Source of the DNA: Strongyloides papillosus | Taxonomy: Eukaryota > Nematoda > Chromadorea > Rhabditida > Strongyloididae | Direction of reading: 5' to 3' | NCBI GenBank assembly: GCA_005656395.1 | Contig: SRSI01000054.1 | Span: 111,815-175,814, forward strand | DNA length: 64,000 bases | Shown here: positions 23,682 to 35,384 of the stretch, piece by piece | Position numbering within the stretch: position 1 is the stretch's first letter | Layout of the letters: each line of letters starts with the position of its first letter | Made by a program: the position numbers and the translations under genes | The notes under the pieces: generated by a model | Told to the model about the DNA's origin: nothing | Databases searched by the model: none | What the model saw: only the letters and a program-made list of their open reading frames with translations

Positions 23682-25226
23682 CATTCAAAATTGAAAACTG
23701 TCGTTTTGGCATGTGCTATATAACCTTTCGGTGTAGTGCTAAAAAAATATTCATTTAATTTATTAATAAATGTTAGTGGTCTTAAATTTTCTAATTATAC
23801 TCAATTAAAAAAAATTAATATATCAATTAACATAAATGTCAAATCATTTAAAAACATAATGAGGTATCATTTTCTATAAACTCATATACCTATATTTATT
23901 ATTGTCTGCGAATTTTTCAAAAAATTTATGTATGTTTTTAAAAACATATATGTATGTTGTTTTGACTGTATATAATGTTGAAACGACATACATGCTTGTT
24001 ATAATAATTTGCCATGTTTTTTTTTATAAAAGTGTATACACATTTCTTATAAAATGTGCATGTCTTGTTAAAACGACATTACCTATACATTTTTTAAAAA
24101 GTGAATAGTTGCAATAACATAAATGTATGATCAATCTTTAAAATTAGACTTGATTTTTTTACCAAATTTACTATACTAAATAGCGATTTTATACAAGTCA
24201 AAACGAGTGAAACATAAAAAAATAATGCAAAAGTTCAACATTTCAACAAAAATTGTCATTTTTTTTATATTTTTTATAAAATATACGAAAGATTGTAAAT
24301 TATAAACACTAAAATAATAAATTTAACATATAACAATTATGTTTTTACAATTAATACTGTCTTTAAGTAATTTTTTATTTTTTTTAAATATTATTGCACT
24401 TTCTTTATATTGATTAAATTTAATTTTCGACAAAAATATTTATAAATTAACAAAATTCAAGGACTTGAGTAATTCTTAAAAATTTAAAGTAATTAAAAAG
24501 TAACTTATTAAAACAATAACTATTAATTTTGTTATTTTAATAATTAGAAATATTTTTTAATAACTATTATTTACAATTTTGTTAAATTAAAGTATGCAAA
24601 TTAAAAAGAAATGTTTCAAAAGATTTCACAAATTTAAAACAATAATATCCGTATTTTATTGCCTTTGGTGTATAATTATCGTCTATAACAATCATAATTT
24701 ATAAATTTTATCTTTCTCAAAATTTTTATAGTAGATAAGGTTTACATTTATAATATTTTTCTTCCACATTGAATTTTCTTAAGTCGTTCTCAAAAATCAT
24801 AGGGTTTTACTTTATCACTAGTAGTTTTAAAAAAGTTAATATACATTTTTATAAAAAATATATATCAATTTACAAAAAAAGTATGTATTTTGCATTGGTT
24901 TTATATGATCTCATACTAAAAAACAACCATACAAATTAAAAAATGTATAGTGAATGTCGTTTAAAAATGTCTTTACATTTTATAGAAAATGTATAGCAAA
25001 TTATAAAAAAAGTATGTATGTCGTTTCGACTGTATGTACATTTCTTTAAAAAAAGCATGCATTTTACAAAAAATGTATGACATTTTTTAAAAAATTGATA
25101 GATATTTTATGTTTATTATGTAGACACAATTAAAAATAAATTAATTGGTAGTCGAAATGATTGAATTCTACACTATAACCCATGATTGCACAAATTCTGC
25201 AAAACAACAATTTTAAATTTTGAGTG
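23682..25226 (+). mobile_element. non-coding inverted-repeat element, family X copy 1
   Basis: Termini CATTCAAAATTGAAAACTG (left) and, reverse-complemented, CACTCAAAATTTAAAATTG (right) start imperfect inverted repeats of about 60 bp. The interior has no gene but carries repeated GTCGTTTTGAC-type motifs in both orientations (about 23697, 23955, 23978, 24066, 24200, 24953, 25018, 25150, 25200), usually next to ATGTA/TACAT runs. A second copy in opposite orientation lies at 51664-53395, which confirms it is a mobile family. Superfamily not determined: no clear target duplication was found. Confidence 0.75.
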
Positions 25227-25855
25227 TATAAAGATACCAGTGAAGATGGTCAAAAAAGAGCATTTAAAATTAAAAACTATTCAATATGTACAAGAAAATT
25301 AGCATATTGTGTAATAAAAAAGAAACACATCTTAAGTTGAAATAAATTGAAGAATATATTAATCTAAAAATATGATCCAGAAGAAGGGAAGATACCGTTA
25401 TTAGAAGTAAAGTAAAGCCTCAAACAAATTACACTGAAAGATAAAGAAAATGGTAAAATATTTTTATTACGTATAGAAAGTCATGCAGAGAAGTTTGAGG
25501 AAACAAATGTAGTTTTAAGTAGTAGAGAAGTGCTAAAATAATAGTATTTTTACTGAACAAAACATCAGTTAATGGTAAAATTTATAAATACTATAACAAT
25601 GTGACAATAATATTAAACGTTTTTAAATAAAACTTTTGAAAAACAACACTGAATTATATATAAAACCTAGAGAGATACACAAAACTGGAAATAAAAATCA
25701 GAAAGATGATAAAAAGAAATTTGAATTTTATAAAAAATATTATAAGAAAAACAATTTTAAAAATAATGAAGTGAACAATGTTGATTTTTTTAATCCTTCT
25801 GATGATAATAAAGTTAATAATGCTTATAAAGTGACATAAAAACAAAAAACACTAT
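25227..25855 (+). other. Lys/Asn-rich low-complexity open stretch
   Basis: 25636-25839 is open for 67 codons but consists mainly of Lys, Asn, Asp and Phe. This is the composition expected from AT-rich DNA; a remnant of the reading frame split by the element at 23682 is possible. No domain visible. Confidence 0.25.
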
Positions 25856-25859
25856 TTTT

Positions 25860-26790
25860 TAAAAGATCCATAAGTAGAGATGAAACCATAATTTTTTATG
25901 AGACAAAAAATTAAAAATATTGTCTCTTAGGTCTATAAAAACCCATAATTTTACGTTTTTACCTCTTCTAAGAAAAATGCTATTAATGCTCGTTAGTGTG
26001 GAGTTACTTTTGGAACATCATGTATATTATAAAAAACATCTTTGTAGTAATCAAAATGCCTTAATTAGTATTTTAAAGTAAAATCATTACTCGAAACTAT
26101 AGTCAAAAATTTCTATTTTAAAATTATAATAAAAGCATAAACTAATTAATAACATAATGAGGAAATTTAACCAATATCAAATAAATTCTTTTACATGAAA
26201 CATGTGTTAGAAAGATGTAATGAATAGGAATGTGTCATATCTCAGCGAAACTTGCTGTCACCGTCTAATAATATAGAAGAGAAATATATAAAAACGATTC
26301 TTTTAGTATAATTTATACTATTCTTATCATTAATATTACACTGTACCTTATCATAACTTCAATAAAACTTTATATCTATCTTAGAAACACGCTACATCAT
26401 AACGAATCCAGGAGATTTCCCTTGGTGGATCCCAGGATTACATAGAGGTTCCATCTCGTTGGACTTCGTAAGATTACGTATACCATAGACAACGTTTTAG
26501 TTCCAATACAATTTCGACCATTTTTGTTTCAAGAATAAGGAAACTTACCAGAATTATGATATGTTCACTAGAATTGGAATACTTATACCAGAATTAGGAT
26601 ATTTTACACGATTAGAATACTTTCACTATAACGTGATAAAACAAATTTTGATTTAGGAATTTTAACAATCATTTATATCCCAAAATATATTAGAGGAGTA
26701 ACGAGGATGTGTAAATTATTTTCGATATTGAAACTTTTTTATATCTTAATATATATAACTTCATGTGCTGATTTCAAAAAACGCAATATT
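25860..26790. other. unassigned DNA
   Basis: Mostly AT-rich. 26400-26640 is less AT-rich and contains three loosely repeated AGAATTAGGATA-like segments (about 26550-26620). No gene supported. Confidence 0.4.
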
Positions 26791-26799
26791 TTTTTAATC

Positions 26800-29775
26800 T
26801 GAAGTCCCGTTCTTGAGAAACAGCTACTTAAAGGTGTTTTGGTGTGTTAGTCTTGACCCCCTTAGAGTTATTCGTTTTATCTGAAATTTTACAGGTATAT
26901 ATAGTTTTAGATACTAATAATATAAAAATAAAAAAAAGTTAAAATTTCAAGTTCATTCTTGAGATTTTGGATTTTTTCCAAAATGACCGAAAAAAACCTA
27001 AATTCTTACATTTTAAAATGATATATCAGGATTCAGAGAAGAAAAACCAAAAAAAGAAAAAAAGCTATCCTAAGTTTCTCTTTAACTTACATTTTAAGTA
27101 TAATCCCAAGAAAATCGGAAAACTTTAAGTACTATAAAATCGTTTTGGAAAATTTTTGAAAAAAAATTTTTTAAAAAAAATGTTTTGTGTTTTTTTAAAA
27201 AAAGTATGTCAAGATGAAACTTTTTTGGTGAAGTGGTTTTACAACTTTTATGTAGAATAAAATTCTCTATCAAATGAGATATATATCGAACTGATACATT
27301 TTGTTGTTCTTGAGATATAAAGAAAAAAGTAATTTTTGTATATTTAAAAAAAGTGCATTTTTTGGATTTCAAGAACGTAAAAAAGTTTCAATACGTTGAT
27401 TTTCTTAAAAAATCGCAAAAAGTTGCCCTGGGAAATTTTGTTACGAACATTTAAAGATATTAACCGTTAATTTATCTCTATTCATTCTTGAGATAATCTC
27501 AAAGTAAATGGATCAATTTTTTTTTCAACTTTTTAGAGTTTTTAAAAAAAGTATCTAAAGATGAAATTTTCTCGATATAAAATGTTAACAAAATTTATGT
27601 GGAATTTAATTCTCTATCGAATGACATAAAGATCGTCTTAATCCCATTATCTGTTCTCGAGATACATCTCATTAAGTACCAAATTCTGAAATTCGGAACC
27701 TCTATTTTTCCGTCAATACAGATTTTTTTACTCAAAATTTCACATATAGACGTAATTTTAATGCTTATTACATGCAAACTACAAAATTTACCAAAAAAGT
27801 CCGATCCCGAAAATAGTAAGTTATTGGAAATTCCCCCTATCTTTGAAGAAAAGTTTACCTCTTTAAATGATTTTTGTTAAATGCACTCTTTTTTATTAAA
27901 ATAAAAATGCATTTTAATGTGCTCAATAGAAAAAATAAATATTAGATTCATTTGAATTTTTGCTCCTGAGATACGTCTATTTATATGATAATAATCTTGA
28001 AATGTTGTGATTCCCTAAAACTCTTAAAAAATAATCCTAATAACTAGAAATTTCACAGGTACATCAATTTTTTTTGGTTGTTATATATAAACAATAAAAT
28101 TTACAAAAAAGTCCGATCCCAGAAAATAGTAAGTCATCGGAAATTCCCCTAAATCTCAGAGGAAAAGTTTACTTCTTAAATGGTTTTGGTTATATGCACT
28201 TTTTTATTAAAATAAAAATGTATTTTAAATATGTTGAACAGAAAAATAAATATTAGCTTCATTTGAATTTTTGCACTTGAGATAAATCTACTTCAGTAAG
28301 AATAATATTAAAATTTGTGATCTCCTCAAAATAAAAAATTACAAGAACAACTAATTCTTTGAAAGAAAAACAAAGAACAAAAATTCATAAAAGTCATTGG
28401 ATTAATTGTTTTAAACAATTTTAAATATCAATTTATATTTTTAAGAACATAGTAGATAAAATAGGTGGAAAAATTGGTTTTTATTTAATTATATGTAATT
28501 TTTGTGCCGATTAAGATGTTTTTTAATCAGTGCAATATATGATATATGAAAATTATTAAGATATGATAAAAAAAATTAAAATTAAATTATATTTGGCTTT
28601 TTGAGATTTAACAAAATTTTTGTTAAATATCATTTATTCTAGAATAGAATAGATTTTTTCCTCTAAATCTTTTTATGTTTAAATAATCTAAACTAAATTG
28701 TCTCAAAATACCGCAATCTAGCCACGCATGTAAAAAATTTTGAAAAAATGTTTACAAATTTATGATAAAGCGATGCATATACTTATTTTTAAAAAAATGT
28801 AAAAATATCTAAAACTTTTGCTATGCTTTATAAGAACTGGAAAAAAAAGTTACCTAAATTTCTAAGTCGAAACTATTCATCAATGCATTTTAAAAGTAAA
28901 TTTTATAATATCTATACCAAAAAGATTTTATTAAAAAAATTCATCAATACTTTGATTTAAATATATTTATATTTTTTTAAAGTCTATATATATTTTTTAC
29001 TACGAAAAGTGTCTGAGTAATTGTTTTGATTTATTTTTAATCTTATCAATTTAGAGAAATATTTTTATCATTTTAAATACATTAAAAATTTGCGTTCTTA
29101 TTTTTATAATACATTTTAAAAAGTTTTGTCAAAAAAATATAAAACAAAATAAAAAATATTCATTAAATTTGTAAAAGTATTTTTTATTATGCAACCAAAA
29201 TGCGAAATTATAAAATAACAATCGCAAAAATTGGATTATTTTAGGTTAAATAATTATGAAATACTTATGATCAACCTCAAATATTATTAATATTTTAAAA
29301 AATGAGCCAGACTTAATACTAATCTCTATTTTTAATTTTCATCATATTAATTAACTTAAAACTTGCATATTAACACTAATCAGAAGTCTAACGTAAACAT
29401 TGTTCTTAATTTTTTATTTTTATATTAAAAATTCGTAAAAAATTATTCAAACGTAGAATATCAAATGAATTTAAAATCATGAAGATATATAATAAAACAA
29501 TTTTGATAAAGTATGTTTTATAAGCTTTTAATGTTCAAAAACCTAAAAAAATTTTAATAATAATTATTAATATTATAAAATACAAAAATGTTACTTGGAA
29601 TATTAATATGTGTGTTATTATAAAAAAAAGATTTTTAAGTTTTTTAAATTCTAACATTTAAAAAAAATTCCCGCAAGTATGTCGACGAACACAGTGAGTT
29701 GCTGCTTATGGAAAAAAAGCCCAGCCCTGCGGGCAAGCAGCGACGAGCGAAGCGAGGCTGCGGCTTGTTAACATC
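26800..29775. repeat. second, end-less copy of the piggyBac-like element interior
   Basis: Runs parallel to 4740-7665 in the same orientation: shared TACATTTTAAGTATA near 27090 (4747), the TTTCACA-block pair near 27738 and 28050, the CTAGCCACGCAT segment near 28718 (6632), and the GC-rich motif at 29671-29771. Similarity stops right after GCGGCTTGTT, so the true right terminus (CGGCAGTGAAAGAG) is missing, and no left terminus was found. An incomplete or internally defined copy. Confidence 0.8.
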
Positions 29776-29779
29776 ATAT

Positions 29780-30435
29780 AATTTTAAATAGATTTTAGCT
29801 TACGAAATTGGATTACATGTAAGACCTTCGGATTTTCATTTCTTTTATATTACCTAGCTACTGAGTGTTAGCCGTGACGGAATTCGGAAATTATATCAGC
29901 ATCATCACATCGTGGATCCGATGATTGGATCATTAGTGTGCAATTCACGTCGTATTGATAAGTTAGTTAGAAATCTTTTAAGACATTCAAACACATAACG
30001 AAAAATACATGAGAATACATACAACACTTTGATTATAACACGTTATTTATATAGAGCGCTTAAAGAAGACCCGTTAGTCTACTAAAACATTAAAATTCTA
30101 TAAATTTTTGGATTTTTACATATATTGCATTAGACGCTATTAATTACATTTTATTGTATAAGAACAAAAACATTTGAAATAGGTAACGAGAAATATAACA
30201 TTTATAATAACATCCTTAACAATGATTCAAATATTGAATTAGGAATAATTTATCAAATGACTAGTAATTGCATTATGTAAAACAGTTGTTCTTTACACAA
30301 TACAGTTGATATTTGTTAGTCATACATTCCTTGCTTAATGATATTTTAATTTTTGTTCTACACTTTTTTTGACGACATATATATCGAAATTTAATATTTA
30401 TTTTCATTCATTTAGTCTATTACTATCGTTGAACT
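29780..30435. other. unassigned DNA between repeat and integrase fragment
   Basis: No open frame. A TGGATCCGATGATTGGAT segment near 29914 resembles a tRNA-like primer site but has no supporting LTR. Confidence 0.4.
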
Positions 30436-30439
30436 ATGC

Positions 30440-30730
30440 TGACAAGAATTTTCAAAAGAATTCATTCTATCAACAGTTCAAAAATTCACTCAAGAACATT
30501 TTACAGACAATGATCTTCCAAGACATCAAAACTTGTTAGAATTCATCAAACAATCTTTAGTAGAGAAACCATCAAATGTTGAAAACCCTGCTATCATCCC
30601 GAACGGAACCATCGTTTTCAAGAAAGAATCTAGCGCACACAAACGTGACGAACAATACTTTGGACCTTTCATAATCACGGAAGGCATATATAGAGATGCA
30701 TATCAGTTTCAACAAATTGTCTTCTCATGA
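30440..30730 (+). pseudogene. LTR-retrotransposon integrase C-terminal fragment (tentative)
   Basis: The plus-strand frame contains IPNGTIVFKKE followed by KRDEQYFGPFIITEG. This matches the general layout of the integrase C-terminal beta-barrel in Ty3/gypsy elements (hydrophobic-G-x-x-V, then K-x-D-x-x-Y-x-GPF/Y). No catalytic core is present upstream and no LTR is recognised, so this is a short orphan piece. An unrelated open frame cannot be excluded. Confidence 0.5.
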
Positions 30731-31190
30731 TTAGAGAAATTAGAAAAAGTTGTAGCGAGTTATAGTACGAAAATTAAACAATGATAGGAAGGTAGAATAG
30801 CCAAGAGTTATTAAGAGTAATGGCAAAGATGCATCTCTTAGAATAACTAAAAGTACGTACCACCTCATGTTTACCTCTATAATAATAACGAAATACTATT
30901 GAAAGATTTTCATTATGACAACATAAAAAAATTTGAAAAGAAAAACAGAACACCCCATTCAAAAGAAAATTCATTATAGGACAAAGAAAGTTTGCAATTT
31001 TTAAGAATTTACTAACAAATAACAATCAAAGATAAAAGATGATTGAAAATCCACTGAAATTTTTTAATCACTTCAATCCCAATTAAATGACATTGAGATC
31101 GAAAAAGCAACCAAAAGACTATTGTATAAAGATATAAAAAAGAGACTTTAAAGAAAGTAATAAACAAAACAAATAAAAAAAAGAGGGAGA
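30731..31190. other. AT-rich DNA without recognised gene
   Basis: Minus-strand open stretch 30774-31025 has no domain. Nothing else seen. Confidence 0.45.
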
Positions 31191-31196
31191 GAAAAT

Positions 31197-31271
31197 CTAA
31201 CTATTTCCTGGAGCTCCTGGGCCTCTTGGTGCTCTTTGCTTTCCTGGTGCTCCGGGGTTTCCCTGGTTCTC
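31197..31271 (-). pseudogene. collagen-like Gly-X-Y tail fragment
   Basis: A GC-rich island reads on the minus strand as a short Gly-X-Y run ending in a stop: GNPGAPGKQ, then RAPRGPGAPG, then Asn-Ser-stop. Two of the expected glycines are arginines (GGA to AGA), which would break a triple helix. The codon choice (GGA, CCA, GCA/GCT) is typical of collagen tails, including nematode cuticle collagens. Upstream, an AG directly before the first Gly codon could be a splice acceptor, but no matching upstream exon was found. Probably a decayed exon or gene fragment. Confidence 0.5.
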
Positions 31272-31858
31272 AAAAATTCTTAGATAATTGGGAGCATAAC
31301 CGTATTAGACGAAATACCATACCAACGAAAGAACGGCCAATAAGAGTTCGCTTTACCAGACTAAGATATATGGCAAAATTATTTATAAATGAAGATCATC
31401 AGTTCGGTAAGTCTACTTTTTGCAGTTAATGGATTTCCTGCAATTGTTGGCATCGTTGTTGGTGGTATCATTGTTTTGTTGTGGTTGGTGTATTTAGAAT
31501 TTTACTGATGCAGTTTCAACATAATCCAAATGGATCCAAAACTCATTCTTTGGCTGTACAGTTACTCCAACTACTCATGAGATCTGAAACAAAAGAGAGA
31601 CGAAAGCGTATGCAAAGGATTCATTAGTTTATAATAGATTTATTAATAAAAGGAAAATGGGAAACAGGGATCAAACACCAAAATACAAGTTATCTATTTA
31701 AGAAAAAACATCTCAGTTGAACTGTGCTTTTTCTCATCTTTTTCTTTTTATCCAAAAGACTTACTCTAAAATCCTGTGTATAAAGTGCTTTTAATTTTAC
31801 AGGATTGGGCGAACGCCCTCTCAAATATTCATTCATTTTACACGATTTTCATATAATT

Positions 31859-32086
31859 AAAAAAAGTTAGTAAAATACGTTTATTTTTAATATTAAGAAA
31901 TCAAACAGGATTTCTCAATCTTTTTAGTAAGAAAAGTGTTATATTTATTTTAAATTTATTCTTTATATATTTTTCTTTTATGTTGCATTTCCCAAGCCTC
32001 CATTAGCTTGGATTATGCAACATGTTTTCGTTACTTTATTTTGTTTATTCCATTAACATATTTTACATATTTTACATATCTTTACA
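31859..32086 (-). repeat. 3' LTR of the provirus
   Basis: 228 bp; on the minus strand it begins TGTAAAGATATG and ends in a T run. It matches the 5' LTR exactly except for one extra 9-bp TTTTACATA-type unit near 32065. The last five codons of pol extend into it. Confidence 0.93.
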
Positions 32087-35000
32087 TCCCTCTTTTCCCC
32101 CCTTTTCCAGTCCTTCAGGGATAAACTTTTTAAGTTGGGAAACATGAATCCACTCCTTTTTTCGTCCTTTCTTTATCAATGCCCTTTGATGTTCATCTAC
32201 TTGTAAAACCTCATATGGCCCTTCCCAGGGGCTTAACTTCCCTCTTTTGTCTACCATTCTTTTTCTCAAAACTAACTGTTTAGGTTGTAAATTAATTTCA
32301 AAGTTTTCAGTTCCTTTCGCTTTTTCCCAAGATTTTCTATGGTGATTCATCCATGTTTCTTGAAGTTTGGATATATTTTCCTCCCATTTTCTTATGTCTT
32401 CGTTATATTTTGACTTCACTAATATATTTTCTTGAGATATATTTGGGTTGGTTAGCCTTCCAAACATAAGATACGATGGTGTCATTTTTGTTTTCGGATG
32501 CACTAGGTTATTGTAGCAGCACGCTGTAACTTTTACAGTCTCGTCCCATTCGTCATCTTGATACATTCTAATAGCCTCATTAAAATTTCTATTCATCCTT
32601 TCCACTAACCCATTTGATTGATGATGATTCGGTGTGGTCAAATGATGGCTTATTCCCAATGCCTTGGTAAAGTTTTCAAATTCTAACGATGTGAAACAAG
32701 TTCCTCTATCAGTGACTATTTTCTTTGGACATCCAAATTTAAAGATTATGTTCTCCATAATAGTTTCAATAATCTCTTCTGACGACAATCGCTTCACCGG
32801 ACCAACTATTACAAACCTAGTTAGTGAATCTACAGCTACCATCATTGCTATGTTGCCGCTTGATGTCTTTCTTCCCGGTTGTAGTAAGTCTATGTGTACT
32901 TTTCCCAATGGTATTGCTCCGACTTCTGGTATTTGAGGCTTACTCTTAATTAAATATCCAGGAATAGTTTTATTCTTTTGACAAATTAAACAACTTTTGG
33001 CTAATTCTTTGTAATCTTCTTAAATGGTATCCCAAAACATAGCTTGTATTAATTTTTCTTTTACCTTTTCCCATCCCATATGTCCGCCAAATAGAGGATG
33101 CTTGTGAAACTCTTCAATATAATTCTTTTGAACTGAAACCGTTGGGATAATTCCTAATACCATATTTCCTGACATTTTATAATATCGTCCTTTACTAAAT
33201 ATTGCTTTCTCTTCCTTCACCCATTGTTCATATTTTGTCTCTTCATCATTTGTGTATCTCCATTCCTCCCTCCCCCACGGCAATTCCAAAAGGGAAACCA
33301 TGTTTACCCTTACTGAGGGATGTCTGGATAAATAGTCAGCAACAACATTTTCACCCCCGGGTTGATATCGAATTGTCGCTTTGTATTGCATTAATCGGAG
33401 TTGGTATCTGGCCAGTTTACCTTGTAACTGTCGAGATCCAAACAAAGACAACAAAGGCTGATGATCTGTATAAATAGTTATTGGCATTCCAATAATATAG
33501 GGATCCAGTTGAGAGAGTGCCCAAACAATAGCGAGAGCTTCTAAATGTATCGGAGGATAGTTACTTTCAAACTTATTAATTGATCTCGAGATGTAAGTAA
33601 TAACTTTTAATTCAGGTTGTCGTTGAAACAGAACTGCCCCAAGGCCTGCGTAACTCGCATCTGTAAACAAAAGAAATTCACCTTCTGCTTTTGGAGTACT
33701 AAGTATCGGAGCTGTCATTAAACATTTTTTTAAAGTCTCGAAAGCTGCAGTACAGGTATCCGTCCAGATAAAAGGCACATCTTTTCTAAGCAAAAGGCGT
33801 AGCGGTTCTGATATCGTCGCAAAATCTTTTATAAATCGTCTAAAAAAATTCAGCATGCCCAAAAATCCTCGTAATTTGCGTATATTATCTGGAGCTGTCA
33901 TATTCGAAATAGCCTTTGTCTTCTCAGGATCCGGAGAAATACCATCTATAGATACCACAAATCCCAAATATTTCAACTGTCTAACACCAAACCGACTTTT
34001 GTCCATCCTTAATTTCAACCCCGAATCTATAATACGATGAAAAAATTCTTCTAATATATGCAAATGCTCCTCTTCCGTATTTGAAAAAACAATGATATCG
34101 TCAATATATACTAAAATCGACGATCGCATATCCGAAAAAATGTGATCCATTATTCGTTGGAATGTACCCGGACTGCCACTGAGACCCATCGGTGTCGTGA
34201 CATACTCAAACACCCCCCATGGTGAGTTGAACGCAGTTAATCATCGTGAAGATTCGTCTAAGTGAATTTGATGAAAACCAGATGCAACATCAAACACTGA
34301 CAGATATCGAAATTGGCACACTTTATTCAACAAATCTTCAATGTGTGGGATGCAGGGTACTTCCAAATAAGAACATGTGTTTAATTGACGGTAATCTACC
34401 ACAAAGCGATCCGATCCGTTTGGCTTGGGAACAATAAGATAGCGTGAAGTACATGTAGATTTTGAATGTTGGATAATTCCTGATTTCAACATTCCTTGTA
34501 TAAGCTTATATGCCTTTTCCTGCATAATCGGGGAATGTCGTGGTACACCTGAAATAGGCAATTTACCCTTTTCTTTAAGCATTATTTCATGTTTAATTGG
34601 TCCTGAATACCTTCCAATATCTTCTTCATTATGAATAAAAGCTGGCTTACAACGAAAAAGTATTTGTGTCAAGAGCTTTTGATTTTTTTCAGAAAATTGA
34701 GTATCCGCTAAATTAGCCTTGATTAATGCTTCAGTATGTGGTAAAGGATCCCAAATCGCCAGATCGTTGATTAACTTATCAGGCATATCTAACTCCTCTG
34801 CAACAACAGCCTCCGGTTCAGGTCCAATTAATGTATCATCTAATGACCGAACACACCAAATCCAGGTTTTGACTGTATCCCATAATTCAGACGGTGATAA
34901 ATATGAGACTCGTGAAATCTGATCTAATGGGTGACGCGTATTACCAATTTGAATAATGTTTGAGGATAATTTGAAAGTGACCGGAAAATTGGCTTTATCC

Positions 35001-35384
35001 AGGTATTCTAAAGCATAGGAGCCTAACAACACATCTTGATGCAATTTTTCCATTATCAAGAGCGGAATTTCTATCTTTTTTGTATTGAATACAAACTTTA
35101 CCTTGCATTGTCCAATCGCCAGGATAGGATTATTGTTGAAGTCTTGTGCAATTTTTGTAGGTTGAGCAAATGTATGTATATCTTTAAATTCCGAAAGACA
35201 ATCTTTTCGTATAAAAGATACACACGCTCCTGAATCAATAAGACATTTCACTATCTTTGTCGAAGTATTCTGAGCGATATACAGATTCACAAAAAGTTGT
35301 TTTCCCTGAAGCGGACCTATCGAATAAACTTGTGTATTTCCCAAATTAGACAATACCACCACCTCTGAAAGGGATGATAAGATT
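32072..35384 (-). pseudogene. provirus pol: protease, RT, RNase H, integrase with two nonsense codons
   Basis: Aspartic protease motif DSGA near 35235, RT first catalytic block FDVASGFHQ near 34290, YIDD near 34115, RNase H FTDAS near 33660 and TDHQPL near 33465, integrase HHCC finger spanning about 33090-32980, integrase core D near 32890, D near 32717, E in NGLVERM near 32610, and a C-terminal GPYEV barrel near 32215. All pieces are in the same frame as the upstream gag-env segment. TGA at 34238-34240 (within RT) and TAA at 33020-33022 (before the second half of the HHCC finger) interrupt it. There is no frameshift within pol. Sequence error, recoding or recent decay could each explain the stops. 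Confidence 0.93.
32087..32108 (-). promoter_or_regulatory. polypurine tract of the provirus
   Basis: Twenty-two consecutive purines on the minus strand immediately before the 3' LTR. This is the expected plus-strand primer site, and it lies inside the pol reading frame. Confidence 0.9.

Noticed and set aside
26206..26394. Possible solo LTR (TGTTAG...CTACA with an AATAAA signal)
   Set aside because: No second copy, no PBS of convincing form, and TG/CA ends are common by chance in this DNA.
27094..27372. 92-codon minus-strand frame
   Set aside because: Within non-coding repeat DNA; Phe/Lys-rich composition from A/T runs.
29900..29930. Possible tRNA primer site near TGGATCCGATG
   Set aside because: No LTR pair around it.
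30440..30730. Provirus-related integrase copy
   Set aside because: Sequence differs clearly from the integrase tail of the 32-38 kb provirus; kept only as a generic Ty3/gypsy-like fragment.
33202..33477. 91-codon plus-strand frame
   Set aside because: Antisense shadow of provirus RT/RNase H.
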